Below, piece by piece: positions 1 to 5,032 of a stretch of 5,032 nt of DNA (position 1 is its first letter; every line of letters begins with the position of its first letter). This stretch comes from Acholeplasmataceae bacterium (GTDB taxonomy: Bacteria; Bacillota_I; Bacilli_A; ML615J-28; CAG-698): the NCBI GenBank assembly GCA_012841765.1, contig DUUA01000226.1, positions 1-5,032 on the forward strand, given 5' to 3'. Position numbers and translations under genes: made by a program. The notes beneath the pieces are model-generated. The model was not told the origin of the DNA, did no database searches, and was given only the letters and a program-made list of their open reading frames with translations.

Positions 1-54
1 ACTTAAAATATTATGATTTTTCTCGCTCTTTTTCCTTTTATAAAATATGCTACT

Positions 55-83
55 ATAATAAGCCATTTATTTATTATAAGCAA
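55..83 (-). promoter_or_regulatory. Weak candidate promoter facing the left window edge
   Basis: Read on the minus strand, TTGCTT (78-83) and TATTAT (55-60) are separated by exactly 17 bases. The -10 matches the sigma-A consensus at five of six positions and the -35 at three. It lies just past the fic-fragment terminator, and a purine-rich AAAAGGAAAAA stretch follows about 20 bases downstream (about 31-41), as would be expected ahead of a gene lying off the window. In DNA this AT-rich such matches arise by chance, so confidence is low. Confidence 0.3.
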
Positions 84-88
84 ATGAT

Positions 89-469
89 TTATCTTGAATA
101 TAATAAAAAAACTACCAATTGAATGGTAGAATTAATTAATTTTAATATTTCTTTATCTCTTATCATCTCATAACCAGCCCATAGAGCATTACGATAGTTG
201 ATAACCTCTTTTTATTCAACACTTCCTTTAGAAGTGCTCATAGCTTTATATAAATCATCATGTGTGGTTATTATATTTTCTATTTCTGAACTGTTTTTTT
301 CTTCATTAATCATGGCAGTGTTAATCAATATGTTTTTATTTGGAATTACTTCAGATAAGCCTTTTAACTCAGAAAGTGCTTTATGAGATTTTGCTAACTG
401 TTTTAATACTTCTATTGTATCAAAATCAAATTTAGATGGTAACATCTTTAAATCAAAGATGAATATCAC
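89..469 (-). pseudogene. Fic family protein, N-terminal fragment with in-frame stop (pseudogene)
   Basis: Fic proteins transfer AMP (or related groups) to target-protein hydroxyls; the core motif is HPFxxGNGR. The first open part is 85 codons (469-212). It matches the Fic_N region: LPSKFDFDT (10-18), the AHxAL-like SHKALSELKG (28-37), and SSEIENIITTHDDLY (60-74). Within the last, S60-x-x-x-E64-N65 fits the inhibitory [S/T]xxxE[G/N] motif that blocks ATP binding in self-inhibited Fic enzymes. A TAA at 212-214 interrupts the frame, but the same frame continues with KEVINYRNALWAGYEM, the normal next Fic block, up to about position 116, then runs to a second stop at 89-91. Full proteins of this kind are about 350-380 residues, so the whole catalytic core is missing. 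The gene therefore has a nonsense mutation plus a 3' deletion. The start is uncertain: the GTG at 469 lies only one base from the SD AAAGGAG (471-477); an in-frame ATG at residue 9 is the alternative. Confidence 0.8.
105..129 (-). terminator. Intrinsic terminator after the fic fragment
   Basis: On the minus strand a perfect 6-bp stem CTACCA/TGGTAG with a 6-base loop (stem 112-117 and 124-129) is followed directly by seven T (105-111). It lies inside the residual fic frame, between the last recognisable Fic residues and the second stop, so the terminator now sits where the catalytic domain should continue. This fits a deletion that joined the fic 5' part to the 3' end of another transcription unit. 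Confidence 0.75.
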
Positions 470-470
470 A

Positions 471-477
471 CTCCTTT
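471..477 (-). promoter_or_regulatory. Shine-Dalgarno of the fic fragment
   Basis: AAAGGAG on the minus strand is a strong SD, but its spacing to the nearest in-frame start codon is poor: one base to GTG at 469, and about 25 bases to the ATG at 445. Either the original start was mutated (for example ATA at 466-464 derived from ATG, spacing four bases), or translation is now inefficient. The point is relevant to whether the 85-codon remnant is made at all. Confidence 0.5.
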
Positions 478-483
478 AATATT

Positions 484-512
484 ACTTTATAGGTAAAACT
501 TACCCATGTCAA
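484..512 (-). promoter_or_regulatory. Candidate fic promoter with palindromic operator in the spacer
   Basis: On the minus strand there is a consensus -35 TTGACA (507-512) and either TATAAA (486-491, 15-base spacer, five of six matches) or TAAAGT (484-489, 17-base spacer, four of six). Between them lies a perfect dyad GGTAA-N3-TTACC (492-504), well placed for a repressor that blocks RNA polymerase. The start point would fall only a few bases upstream of the SD, giving a near-minimal leader. The -35 match and the dyad are seen directly; repression is inferred. Confidence 0.5.
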
Positions 513-563
513 AAATATATGAGTAAAAATTGAATTTTATTACCTAGTATAAAATGTTTCACT

Positions 564-3224
564 TTAATAATAATTAAGTTTAATGGTTCTTTGTCCTATA
601 CCCATCGCATATATTTCTATAAAATCAATATTAGAATCATACATATATACCCTATACCCATGTGCTTGTGGTTCTTCTGATATATATTTATCATTCTTAA
701 TATAATAATTTGCATTTCCTTCAAGATTAACCCTTAATGTCATATTTTTGTTAGTTATTATTCTAAAAATCTCTTTTTCATGTTGAAAATTATAAACAGT
801 AGATAAACTATTTATTAGTTCCACACCTTGATTAAAAGAAATTTTATCTGAGTTACTTTCTATTACTTCAATAACTATATTTGAATCATAATTTTGGTGT
901 TTTGATTTAATTGTATAATGTCCCTTATCTAATACTAAAGCAACTTCACTAATATCAGTAAAGATAACTTCACCTTTAAATAATAATTCTTCAAAACTAA
1001 AATCGGAAGATAAGTATATTAAAGATTTATTAGTCAATTCAAATTCTATAGTCGTAGTTGAAGAAAAATTAACTTCTTCTTTAAATGGCAGTTTAGTTAC
1101 ATTAATATCTCCAGTAAGTATTTCAATAAGCTCAAAATTGTAATTTATATATAATTGTTTTGACAAAGCAGTTATATAATATGTATTATTACTTTCTAAA
1201 ACATAGTTATCAATATAGTTTATTGAGTTTTGCGGTTTTATAATAGAGCCCATGCTATCAGTTATTTCAAGAATCATATATAATGAAGTTTTAAACTTAT
1301 ATGATTTTTCATTAGTATTGAAAATAAAGAAATCCGTTCTAAAAGCTGTTCCAGTAATAAAGTTTTCCCCATTATAATTAGATAAATCAAAAGGAGTTTC
1401 TTTTGTTGTTTGATATAAATCATCAACTCCATCTGTTATCGTTAATAATGCATCTCTTCTTAATACTATTTTATAAGTTTCTCCTTTAAATATTTTAAAA
1501 GAATGATTAAATGATTTATTAATATAAGTCCCTGTAATAAACCCTTCAGTATTTTGAATTTCAATATAAAGAGGTTCTAATGATTCCGCTTTAACATTAA
1601 TAATCTTATTTTCATTAAAGTTTAACTTAACTTCTTTAGCAATATAAATGTTATCAACATTAATGTCTTTATTATCATACCAAGCAAATAAAACTTCTTC
1701 ATTATTAAGATTATCATATTTACTTACTTTAAAGATATAGTCATAAAAAGACGCAGTTCCATAAGGTGTAGTATCTATTTTTATGTAATAGGTTTTATCG
1801 CTATTTACAAAAAAACTAAATTTTTCTGCTCCTTCATTATAAAACTTTACATCTTCAAAAATATCAAAGATAGAATATTTTTGTCCTTCTTTATCGTAAA
1901 AATCAATTTTTTCCAACTTTGATATATCAATTGTGTAGTAACCTATTACAAAATCAATTTTAAAATAGTTATTTTGTGTTTTAAAGCGAGAGTTTTCAAT
2001 AAAATATTCTTTATCAAAATTAATTGGAATAACTGCATCTAATAAATTGAAAGCTCTTGTCTGTTTTGCAACAGATAAATCAACTTGATCTTCTAAGTCG
2101 TTATATACATATTCTTGTTTATAGACATGCTTATTTTGGTTATTATAGATATTAATATTAATATTTTCATTATCGAGTATAACCTCAAAATAATATTCAT
2201 TTAGATTATTATCATAATAAGCAAATTCAAAGAAATTGCTATCCATTAACATTGAGTCTTGAATTACACTATAATTAATTTTTAAATAGTATTTTGTATT
2301 ACTTTCTTTATATATTTCATAATTACTATTTAATGCTTCAAAAAACTGAAGTGAACTTATATTTAGGGAAAAACTACCTTCAAAAGTGCCATCACCTTTA
2401 TCCTCTAAATATTCTCCCTCATATACCAAAAACTTACTTGAAAACCTAGAGATGTAACAACTATAGTCACTATAGTTATAAAAGGTTGTCCTTGTCCCGC
2501 TAGATATAACTTCATCAGTTAAGATGTATTTATTATCAGTGAAAATATTAGATATTGCTGAATTAAACTCGCTACTTAAACTAATATCATTTCTATAATT
2601 ATAATTAGTTACTTTAACAATATTTTCTTCTGAATTTTCTTTTTTTAATTTTATAGTCATAGAATCAAAAAAGAAATTATATTCATTATCAATTAGATAA
2701 CTTTTACTGCCACTATTTAAAACATAGTAATTTATATATTTACTATATTTTCCATCTTCTATTGCTAATTTACTATTCTTATTATACTGTAGATCAAAAC
2801 CACCTATTTTATCAAAAGTTAGCTTAAAGTTAGTTAGACTGCTAAAACCATCTGTAGTATATTTAAAAAAATCTTCTTCAAAAGTTTCAACATTATTAGT
2901 TTTAGTGAATATTAGTAATTCATTATCAATTAATAATTCAAACATCGTTTTATCTTTATTAAAATAAATGACTTTATTATCTACTTTAATTATTTTATCA
3001 TTTATCTCTAAATTATCTTCATAAGTTTTATTACCCAAACTAATAAAAACCTTATTACTAATTTTAATATAATAATCATCACCATATTTAAGTTCGACTA
3101 AATTATCCTTATTAGTAATATCATAACCCTTATAAAAACTATAATCTTCAATTAAATTATTTTCTGTATTATTACATGATGTTAACAATAACAAAAGTAA
3201 AAGCCAAAATAGTAACTTTTTCAT
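564..3224 (-). CDS. Large surface lipoprotein of unknown function with tandem beta-rich (PPC-like) units
   Basis: This intact 886-residue protein was not recognised as a named family. It begins with a lipoprotein signal peptide: two Lys, a hydrophobic FWL7 core, and lipobox L14-T15-S16-C17, so it is probably lipidated at Cys17 and anchored outside the membrane. The mature part is rich in Asn, Tyr, Phe, Lys and Ile, has just one other Cys (256), no further membrane segment, and alternates like beta strands throughout. The first third (about 45-390) has no clear repeat; about 215-390 could be a single larger beta-sheet domain. From about 400 on, units of 60-90 residues end in strands such as KTYYIKI (477-483), ETYKIVL (582-588) and NTYYITAL (680-687). 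These resemble pre-peptidase C-terminal (PPC) beta sandwiches. FITGT occurs at 562-566 and again at 622-626, each followed about 30 residues later by ITD, supporting an internal repeat. No catalytic motif was seen. The ATG start is supported by AGAGAGG seven bases upstream. The gene is monocistronic in appearance. A role in binding or adhesion is only a guess. Confidence 0.88.
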   Translation of the reverse strand: MKKLLFWLLLLLLLTSCNNTENNLIEDYSFYKGYDITNKDNLVELKYGDDYYIKISNKVFISLGNKTYEDNLEINDKIIKVDNKVIYFNKDKTMFELLIDNELLIFTKTNNVETFEEDFFKYTTDGFSSLTNFKLTFDKIGGFDLQYNKNSKLAIEDGKYSKYINYYVLNSGSKSYLIDNEYNFFFDSMTIKLKKENSEENIVKVTNYNYRNDISLSSEFNSAISNIFTDNKYILTDEVISSGTRTTFYNYSDYSCYISRFSSKFLVYEGEYLEDKGDGTFEGSFSLNISSLQFFEALNSNYEIYKESNTKYYLKINYSVIQDSMLMDSNFFEFAYYDNNLNEYYFEVILDNENININIYNNQNKHVYKQEYVYNDLEDQVDLSVAKQTRAFNLLDAVIPINFDKEYFIENSRFKTQNNYFKIDFVIGYYTIDISKLEKIDFYDKEGQKYSIFDIFEDVKFYNEGAEKFSFFVNSDKTYYIKIDTTPYGTASFYDYIFKVSKYDNLNNEEVLFAWYDNKDINVDNIYIAKEVKLNFNENKIINVKAESLEPLYIEIQNTEGFITGTYINKSFNHSFKIFKGETYKIVLRRDALLTITDGVDDLYQTTKETPFDLSNYNGENFITGTAFRTDFFIFNTNEKSYKFKTSLYMILEITDSMGSIIKPQNSINYIDNYVLESNNTYYITALSKQLYINYNFELIEILTGDINVTKLPFKEEVNFSSTTTIEFELTNKSLIYLSSDFSFEELLFKGEVIFTDISEVALVLDKGHYTIKSKHQNYDSNIVIEVIESNSDKISFNQGVELINSLSTVYNFQHEKEIFRIITNKNMTLRVNLEGNANYYIKNDKYISEEPQAHGYRVYMYDSNIDFIEIYAMGIGQRTIKLNYY

Positions 3225-3231
3225 TATAAAA

Positions 3232-3281
3232 CCTCTCTTAAACTTTGATATAATTATATCATTTTTAATATTTCTTTTCTA
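3232..3281 (-). promoter_or_regulatory. Promoter and SD of the lipoprotein gene
   Basis: On the minus strand, TAGAAA (3276-3281; four of six -35 matches) and a perfect TATAAT (3253-3258) are 17 bases apart. AGAGAGG (3232-3238) then lies seven bases before the ATG at 3224. The -10 is part of a perfect 14-bp palindrome GATATAATTATATC (3247-3260) that could be an operator or just an AT-rich coincidence. The untranslated leader would be only about 20 bases. Confidence 0.6.
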
Positions 3282-3321
3282 TTTTTTATTATAAAAATAG
3301 CGGTCTCGAAACAACAGCTTT

Positions 3322-3360
3322 TAAATACAAAATAATGCTACACAAAAGTGTAGCATTATT
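3322..3360 (-). terminator. Strong hairpin, probable terminator of the phage-remnant transcript
   Basis: A perfect 13-bp inverted repeat, AATAATGCTACAC paired with GTGTAGCATTATT (3331-3343 and 3348-3360), has a 4-base loop. On the minus strand it is followed by TTGTATTT (3323-3330), a T-rich tail that suits termination of transcripts coming from the terminase side. On the plus strand the tail is AAATATC, so termination in that direction is less likely. It is the first good terminator downstream of the terminase genes and insulates the lipoprotein promoter from them. Confidence 0.65.
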
Positions 3361-3391
3361 AAATATCAAGATGTCTTGCTGTAAATGAAAT

Positions 3392-3551
3392 GCTACAAAC
3401 TTTCAATCTGGTGTGTTCATTTTGCAACAAACTCCAAAGTTAATGTGTTAATTATGCAACATACTTTTATAGATTTGTGTTGATTTTAAAACATACTTTA
3501 TGTTTGATGTGTTGATTTTGCAATAAAAAAATTGGTGCCTGTGTTCATTTT
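3392..3551 (+). repeat. Direct-repeat array with exact 32-bp period (IS21-end-like or protein-binding iterons)
   Basis: GTGTTNATTTTGCAACA followed by WACT recurs from 3413, 3445, 3477, 3509 and 3541, exactly 32 bases apart each time; 10-11 bases between copies are not conserved. The first copy is perfect, the next three have about one, two and three mismatches, and the copy at 3541 keeps only the left half. Upstream, at 3391-3401, TGCTACAAACT is a right half alone in the same register. The array thus holds five 32-bp units running from a right half to the next left half. Each motif carries the dyad TGTTN-N6-NAACA (TGTTG/CAACA at best). A 32-bp period is three helical turns, so bound proteins would line up on one face. 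Such arrays are known at the ends of IS21-family elements, and as iterons or partition sites of plasmids. No transposase, Rep or Par gene is visible here, so the identity is open. Confidence 0.85.
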
Positions 3552-3568
3552 AATGTTTTCAAAACATT
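3552..3568. repeat. 17-bp palindrome adjoining the repeat array
   Basis: AATGTTTTCAAAACATT is a perfect inverted repeat of 8-bp arms around a central C. It begins directly after the last half-copy of the 32-bp array, so it may mark the edge of that element or be a separate operator. It is too AT-rich and too tightly closed to form a stable RNA hairpin, and no T tract follows, so it is not called a terminator. Confidence 0.45.
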
Positions 3569-3674
3569 TAAAACTACACTAAATACTTTTTTTATTTTAA
3601 ATATTATCTTGTATTTTTGTGGTTATATACTTAACCAATACTATTTTTATTTATGTAATACCAATTTTGATTTT

Positions 3675-3836
3675 TTATGAGAACATTACTTCATCTATCA
3701 TAGCAGAAATTATACTATTATAAGAACCTTCAAATTTTGACTTATATTCTTCTAGTAATCTGATCAAATCATCATCGGTTATATGGATAATAATTGCATG
3801 GTTATCTCTATATGTATCCTGACATCTTAAATCCAT
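3675..3836 (-). CDS. Small putative ribbon-helix-helix (Arc/CopG-like) DNA-binding protein
   Basis: This 53-codon frame starts at ATG 3836 and ends with TAA. The sequence shows a short strand HAIIIHI (13-19), a TDDD helix cap (20-23), helix A to about residue 36, a turn with Gly37-Ser38, and helix B to about 50. That strand-helix-Gly/Ser-helix order fits the RHH fold; G-S-x-N-S-x-I (37-43) resembles the Arc repressor turn, and 53 residues is Arc's own size. RHH proteins act as dimers, with the paired strand in the major groove. The first 29 bases overlap the broken terminase frame in another phase, and the SD is weak (AGG, six bases before ATG). The first 8-12 residues may therefore be read from the junction, and the gene may be a 5'-truncated remnant. 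A 32-bp repeat array lies about 120 bases downstream. Plausible roles are phage repressor, plasmid copy or partition control, or antitoxin; none can be chosen. Confidence 0.5.
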   Translation of the reverse strand: MDLRCQDTYRDNHAIIIHITDDDLIRLLEEYKSKFEGSYNSIISAMIDEVMFS

Positions 3837-4080
3837 AAGCAGCCTGAAGGACTACTTTCTCCCATAGTTCTAATAAGAATGGTTGTCCATTAAAAGGACT
3901 TTTAGTATGTTTACAAAATGTTTCAATAAACTCAATTCTAATGTTACCAGGTTTTTCATCAAAGATATATCTAGGATTATCCATATCAGCAATTAAAGAT
4001 TCAATTACAGTAAACAGTTCTTTACCATCGACAATGTTTCCTTTTTGAATTTCGTTATAATAATCTAACAAATGATTCAT
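3808..4080 (-). pseudogene. Phage terminase large subunit, N-terminal fragment
   Basis: Terminase large subunit is the ATPase-nuclease motor that packages DNA into proheads. The 90 codons match the N-terminal segment of the P27-associated large subunits: LLDYYNEIQKGNI (4-16), NPRYIFDEKPGNIRIEFIETFC (35-56), HTKSPFNGQPFLLELWEKV (58-76) and AYGFK (81-85). Family members run to about 500-600 residues and reach the Walker A region (RKNGKS type) shortly after this point. Here the frame stops at 3808, so both the ATPase and the nuclease domains are absent, and none of their sequence was found further downstream. The start ATG overlaps the small-subunit stop as ATGA and has no SD of its own, so translation is presumably coupled. 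The fragment cannot package DNA. The family assignment is firm; the exact break point is uncertain within about 15 bases. Confidence 0.78.
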
Positions 4081-4412
4081 TCTGAGATTTTAGCCATAAA
4101 TTTATCAAACTCATCATCTTCATCCATTACGTTTTTACCCATAATGGAATTTAATGTTTTGATTACTGTTCCATAACTATTTACAAGTTTTGTATAATAT
4201 TTAGCTGCTTCTGTTTGTCTTTGATTTCCTTTTGAGGATATTTGTATTGCACCATACTTTTTGATTTGTTCTTGTAAATCTGATAATTGTATTTTCATAA
4301 ATGCAGCTTCATTTAATAAATTATCTACAAGTTCTGTTTTAGTTGGATCTACAGAAGCAAATAGTTTTTTTAAGCGTTCATATTCAGTTTTAATCTTTTT
4401 ATTATTATTCAT
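4077..4412 (-). CDS. P27-family phage terminase small subunit
   Basis: The small terminase subunit recognises the phage genome and regulates the large-subunit motor. The 111-residue protein fits the P27 family (Terminase_4 type) in length and layout: a basic N-terminus, a helix around 26-51 containing NEAAFMKIQLSDL, a GNQRQ-type loop (62-66), then the helix EAAKYYTKLVNSYGTVIKTL (68-87) with the spaced Y/Y pattern typical of these proteins, and an acidic C-terminal tail. The ATG at 4412 is chosen because GAGGTG (4419-4424) stands six bases upstream. An in-frame GTG at 4421, three codons earlier, is part of that SD and is unlikely to be the start. The stop overlaps the large-subunit ATG (ATGA). 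The gene is intact although its partner is broken, so it now has no motor to serve and may be an evolutionarily recent relic. No clear own promoter was seen. Confidence 0.8.
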   Translation of the reverse strand: MNNNKKIKTEYERLKKLFASVDPTKTELVDNLLNEAAFMKIQLSDLQEQIKKYGAIQISSKGNQRQTEAAKYYTKLVNSYGTVIKTLNSIMGKNVMDEDDEFDKFMAKISE

Positions 4413-4443
4413 TTTTTTCACCTCAAAACTTACTTATATAAAG

Positions 4444-4467
4444 AAAAAAGCCACCAAAAGTGACTTT
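4444..4467 (-). terminator. Intrinsic terminator overlapping the stop of the DUF1643 gene
   Basis: On the minus strand AAAGTCAC (4460-4467) pairs with GTGGCTTT (4447-4454) over 8 bp, one of them a T-G wobble, with a 5-base loop, and the stem runs into a T-rich tail (TTTTTTCTTT). The outer stem arm contains the last two bases of the TAA stop (4466-4468), so translation ends inside the hairpin. It separates the DUF1643 gene from the terminase genes starting about 30 bases on, which implies that terS depends on read-through or on a promoter within the hairpin region. Confidence 0.72.
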
Positions 4468-4999
4468 AGAATCTATACTGTTCTTTTATATCAAATTCTT
4501 TTAAAGTGCTATTATCAATAGCTACGTATAATGGATGTTTTGGGTGACCACTTTTATTTTGATCTAAACACATCCATGTACAATTATACTTAACTGATAA
4601 TAAATAAATTTCTTTTAGTGCCTCGCTTAAATAATTTCTTTTTTCTATCAGATTTCCCCAGCCAGCTATTAAAACACTTCTTTGATTTGATTTTAATATG
4701 TATTCGATTTCTCTAATATTTCTTTGATAATATTTATCATTTGAATTGAAGTGCATTCCGTTTGGATTGGTATCTCTTTGTGGGTATATATTCAACATAA
4801 TCCAACTATCTTTTTTTTCCTTTTTCGCTAGTTTAACAACATTTTTAACAGTATTATCAAGTTTATTCGGTGCTGCTGTACTTGGGTTTACTCCAAAAAA
4901 TATAAGTGGTGATTTACCTTCAACTCCTAAAACATAACGTGCTGCATTGTCATTTTCTTTAATATAAATCCAATTACTCAAACTATTCATATTTATCAT
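4466..4999 (-). CDS. DUF1643 domain-containing protein
   Basis: The protein has 177 residues, the usual length for this family, whose biochemical function is not established; members are common in phages and other mobile DNA. The diagnostic motifs are in the expected order: RYVLGV (21-26, the R..L start of the domain), FFGVNPSTA (34-42), DNTVK (48-52), LNIYPQRDTNPN (69-80), LIAGWGNL (110-117) and GHPKHPLYV (151-159). All polar residues usually conserved (N38, D48, N70, R75, W114, H152, P153, H155) are present, so the protein looks functional. Two in-frame ATGs compete: 4999, with AGG only three bases upstream, and 4990, with the same AGG twelve bases away; neither spacing is ideal. No signal peptide or membrane segment is seen, so it should be cytoplasmic. 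Its terminator suggests a unit separate from the terminase genes downstream. The sequence upstream ends at the window edge. Confidence 0.87.
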   Translation of the reverse strand: MINMNSLSNWIYIKENDNAARYVLGVEGKSPLIFFGVNPSTAAPNKLDNTVKNVVKLAKKEKKDSWIMLNIYPQRDTNPNGMHFNSNDKYYQRNIREIEYILKSNQRSVLIAGWGNLIEKRNYLSEALKEIYLLSVKYNCTWMCLDQNKSGHPKHPLYVAIDNSTLKEFDIKEQYRF

Positions 5000-5032
5000 T
5001 TACCTAAATTCTAGATTTTCAAAATTTTTGAC

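Larger units (their letters stand above)
3225..3674. other. 450-base intergenic region without a gene
   Basis: No reading frame here looks coding on either strand. From right to left it holds: an AT-rich stretch with nothing recognised (about 3569-3674), a 17-bp palindrome, the 32-bp-period repeat array, a strong hairpin, a short GC-richer patch GCGGTCTCG (3300-3308) of unknown meaning, and the lipoprotein promoter. It separates the phage remnant from the lipoprotein gene and probably contains at least one recombination or insertion scar. Confidence 0.7.

Noticed and set aside
198..386. Plus-strand open frame of 62 codons
   Set aside because: It lies antisense to the fic fragment, has no SD and no recognisable protein pattern; a shadow of the real frame.
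545..580. Possible terminator after the lipoprotein stop
   Set aside because: The only inverted repeat (CTTAAT/ATTAAAG region) is A/T only with a mismatch and no T tract; too weak to call.
3297..3325. GC-richer patch with GTTTCGAGAC on the minus strand, recalling a tRNA T-arm or a terminator
   Set aside because: The flanking bases do not form the five-pair T stem, no acceptor, D or anticodon arms were found, and only a 3-bp outer stem can form.
3331..3397. AATGCTACA shared by the hairpin (3333-3341) and the left end of the array (3389-3397)
   Set aside because: Nine bases of identity 56 bp apart are suggestive of a common element end but too short in AT-rich DNA to claim a repeat; the array register explains the second copy.
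3391..3551. Could the repeat array be a CRISPR?
   Set aside because: The repeats are degenerate, and the intervals of 10-11 bases are far too short for spacers. No cas gene is nearby.
4261..4521. Plus-strand open frame of 86 codons
   Set aside because: It runs antisense to terS and across the DUF1643 terminator; hydrophobic low-complexity translation typical of AT-rich antisense frames.
4746..4937. Plus-strand open frame of 63 codons with hydrophobic stretches
   Set aside because: It is antisense to the conserved NPSTA and PQR motifs of DUF1643; the apparent membrane segment is the complement of Lys-rich coding sequence.
1..5032. Mycoplasma/Spiroplasma genetic code 4 (TGA as Trp)
   Set aside because: Trp residues checked in the lipoprotein signal peptide and the fic remnant use TGG, and the terS stop is a TGA in a classic ATGA overlap.

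Overview
The window is very AT-rich and every supported gene lies on the minus strand, so it reads from right to left. Trp is encoded by TGG, and TGA is used as a stop (in the ATGA overlap of the terminase genes), so the standard bacterial code applies. Purine-rich Shine-Dalgarno (SD) sequences, A/T-rich sigma-A-like promoters, a lipobox lipoprotein and a P27-type terminase point to a low-GC Firmicute, or to an Acholeplasma/Izemoplasma-like relative of the Mollicutes. It does not look like a code-4 mycoplasma. The lineage is inference; no marker gene is present.

Right part (about 3675-4999): a decayed phage remnant. A DUF1643-family gene ends in its own intrinsic terminator. It is followed by an intact P27-family terminase small subunit gene with a clear SD. 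That gene overlaps by ATGA the start of a terminase large subunit gene, which stops after 90 codons, before the Walker A motif of the packaging ATPase. At the break, and in another frame, lies a 53-codon reading frame (too short for most gene callers) that looks like an Arc-sized ribbon-helix-helix (RHH) DNA-binding protein.

Centre (3225-3674): 450 bases with no convincing gene but with clear structure. They hold a 13-bp perfect hairpin (terminator, minus strand), a degenerate direct-repeat array with an exact 32-bp period, a 17-bp palindrome, and the promoter of the next gene. The array resembles the multiple transposase-binding repeats at IS21-type element ends, or an iteron/centromere-like protein-binding array. 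No transposase is present.

Left part (1-3224): an intact 886-residue lipoprotein gene of unknown function, built mainly of beta-strand-rich units, some of which resemble PPC-type beta-sandwich domains. Next is a broken Fic (AMPylase-family) gene that keeps only the N-terminal domain with the inhibitory motif, is interrupted by an in-frame stop, and lacks the catalytic core. It still has a plausible promoter with a palindrome in the spacer and an intrinsic terminator. A weak promoter facing left lies at the window edge.

Overall this is an accessory-DNA graveyard (dead terminase, dead fic, orphan repeat array) surrounding one large open lipoprotein gene. The genes do not form an obvious pathway. 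The most unusual element is the 32-bp-period array and its possible link to the small RHH protein or to a lost transposon.
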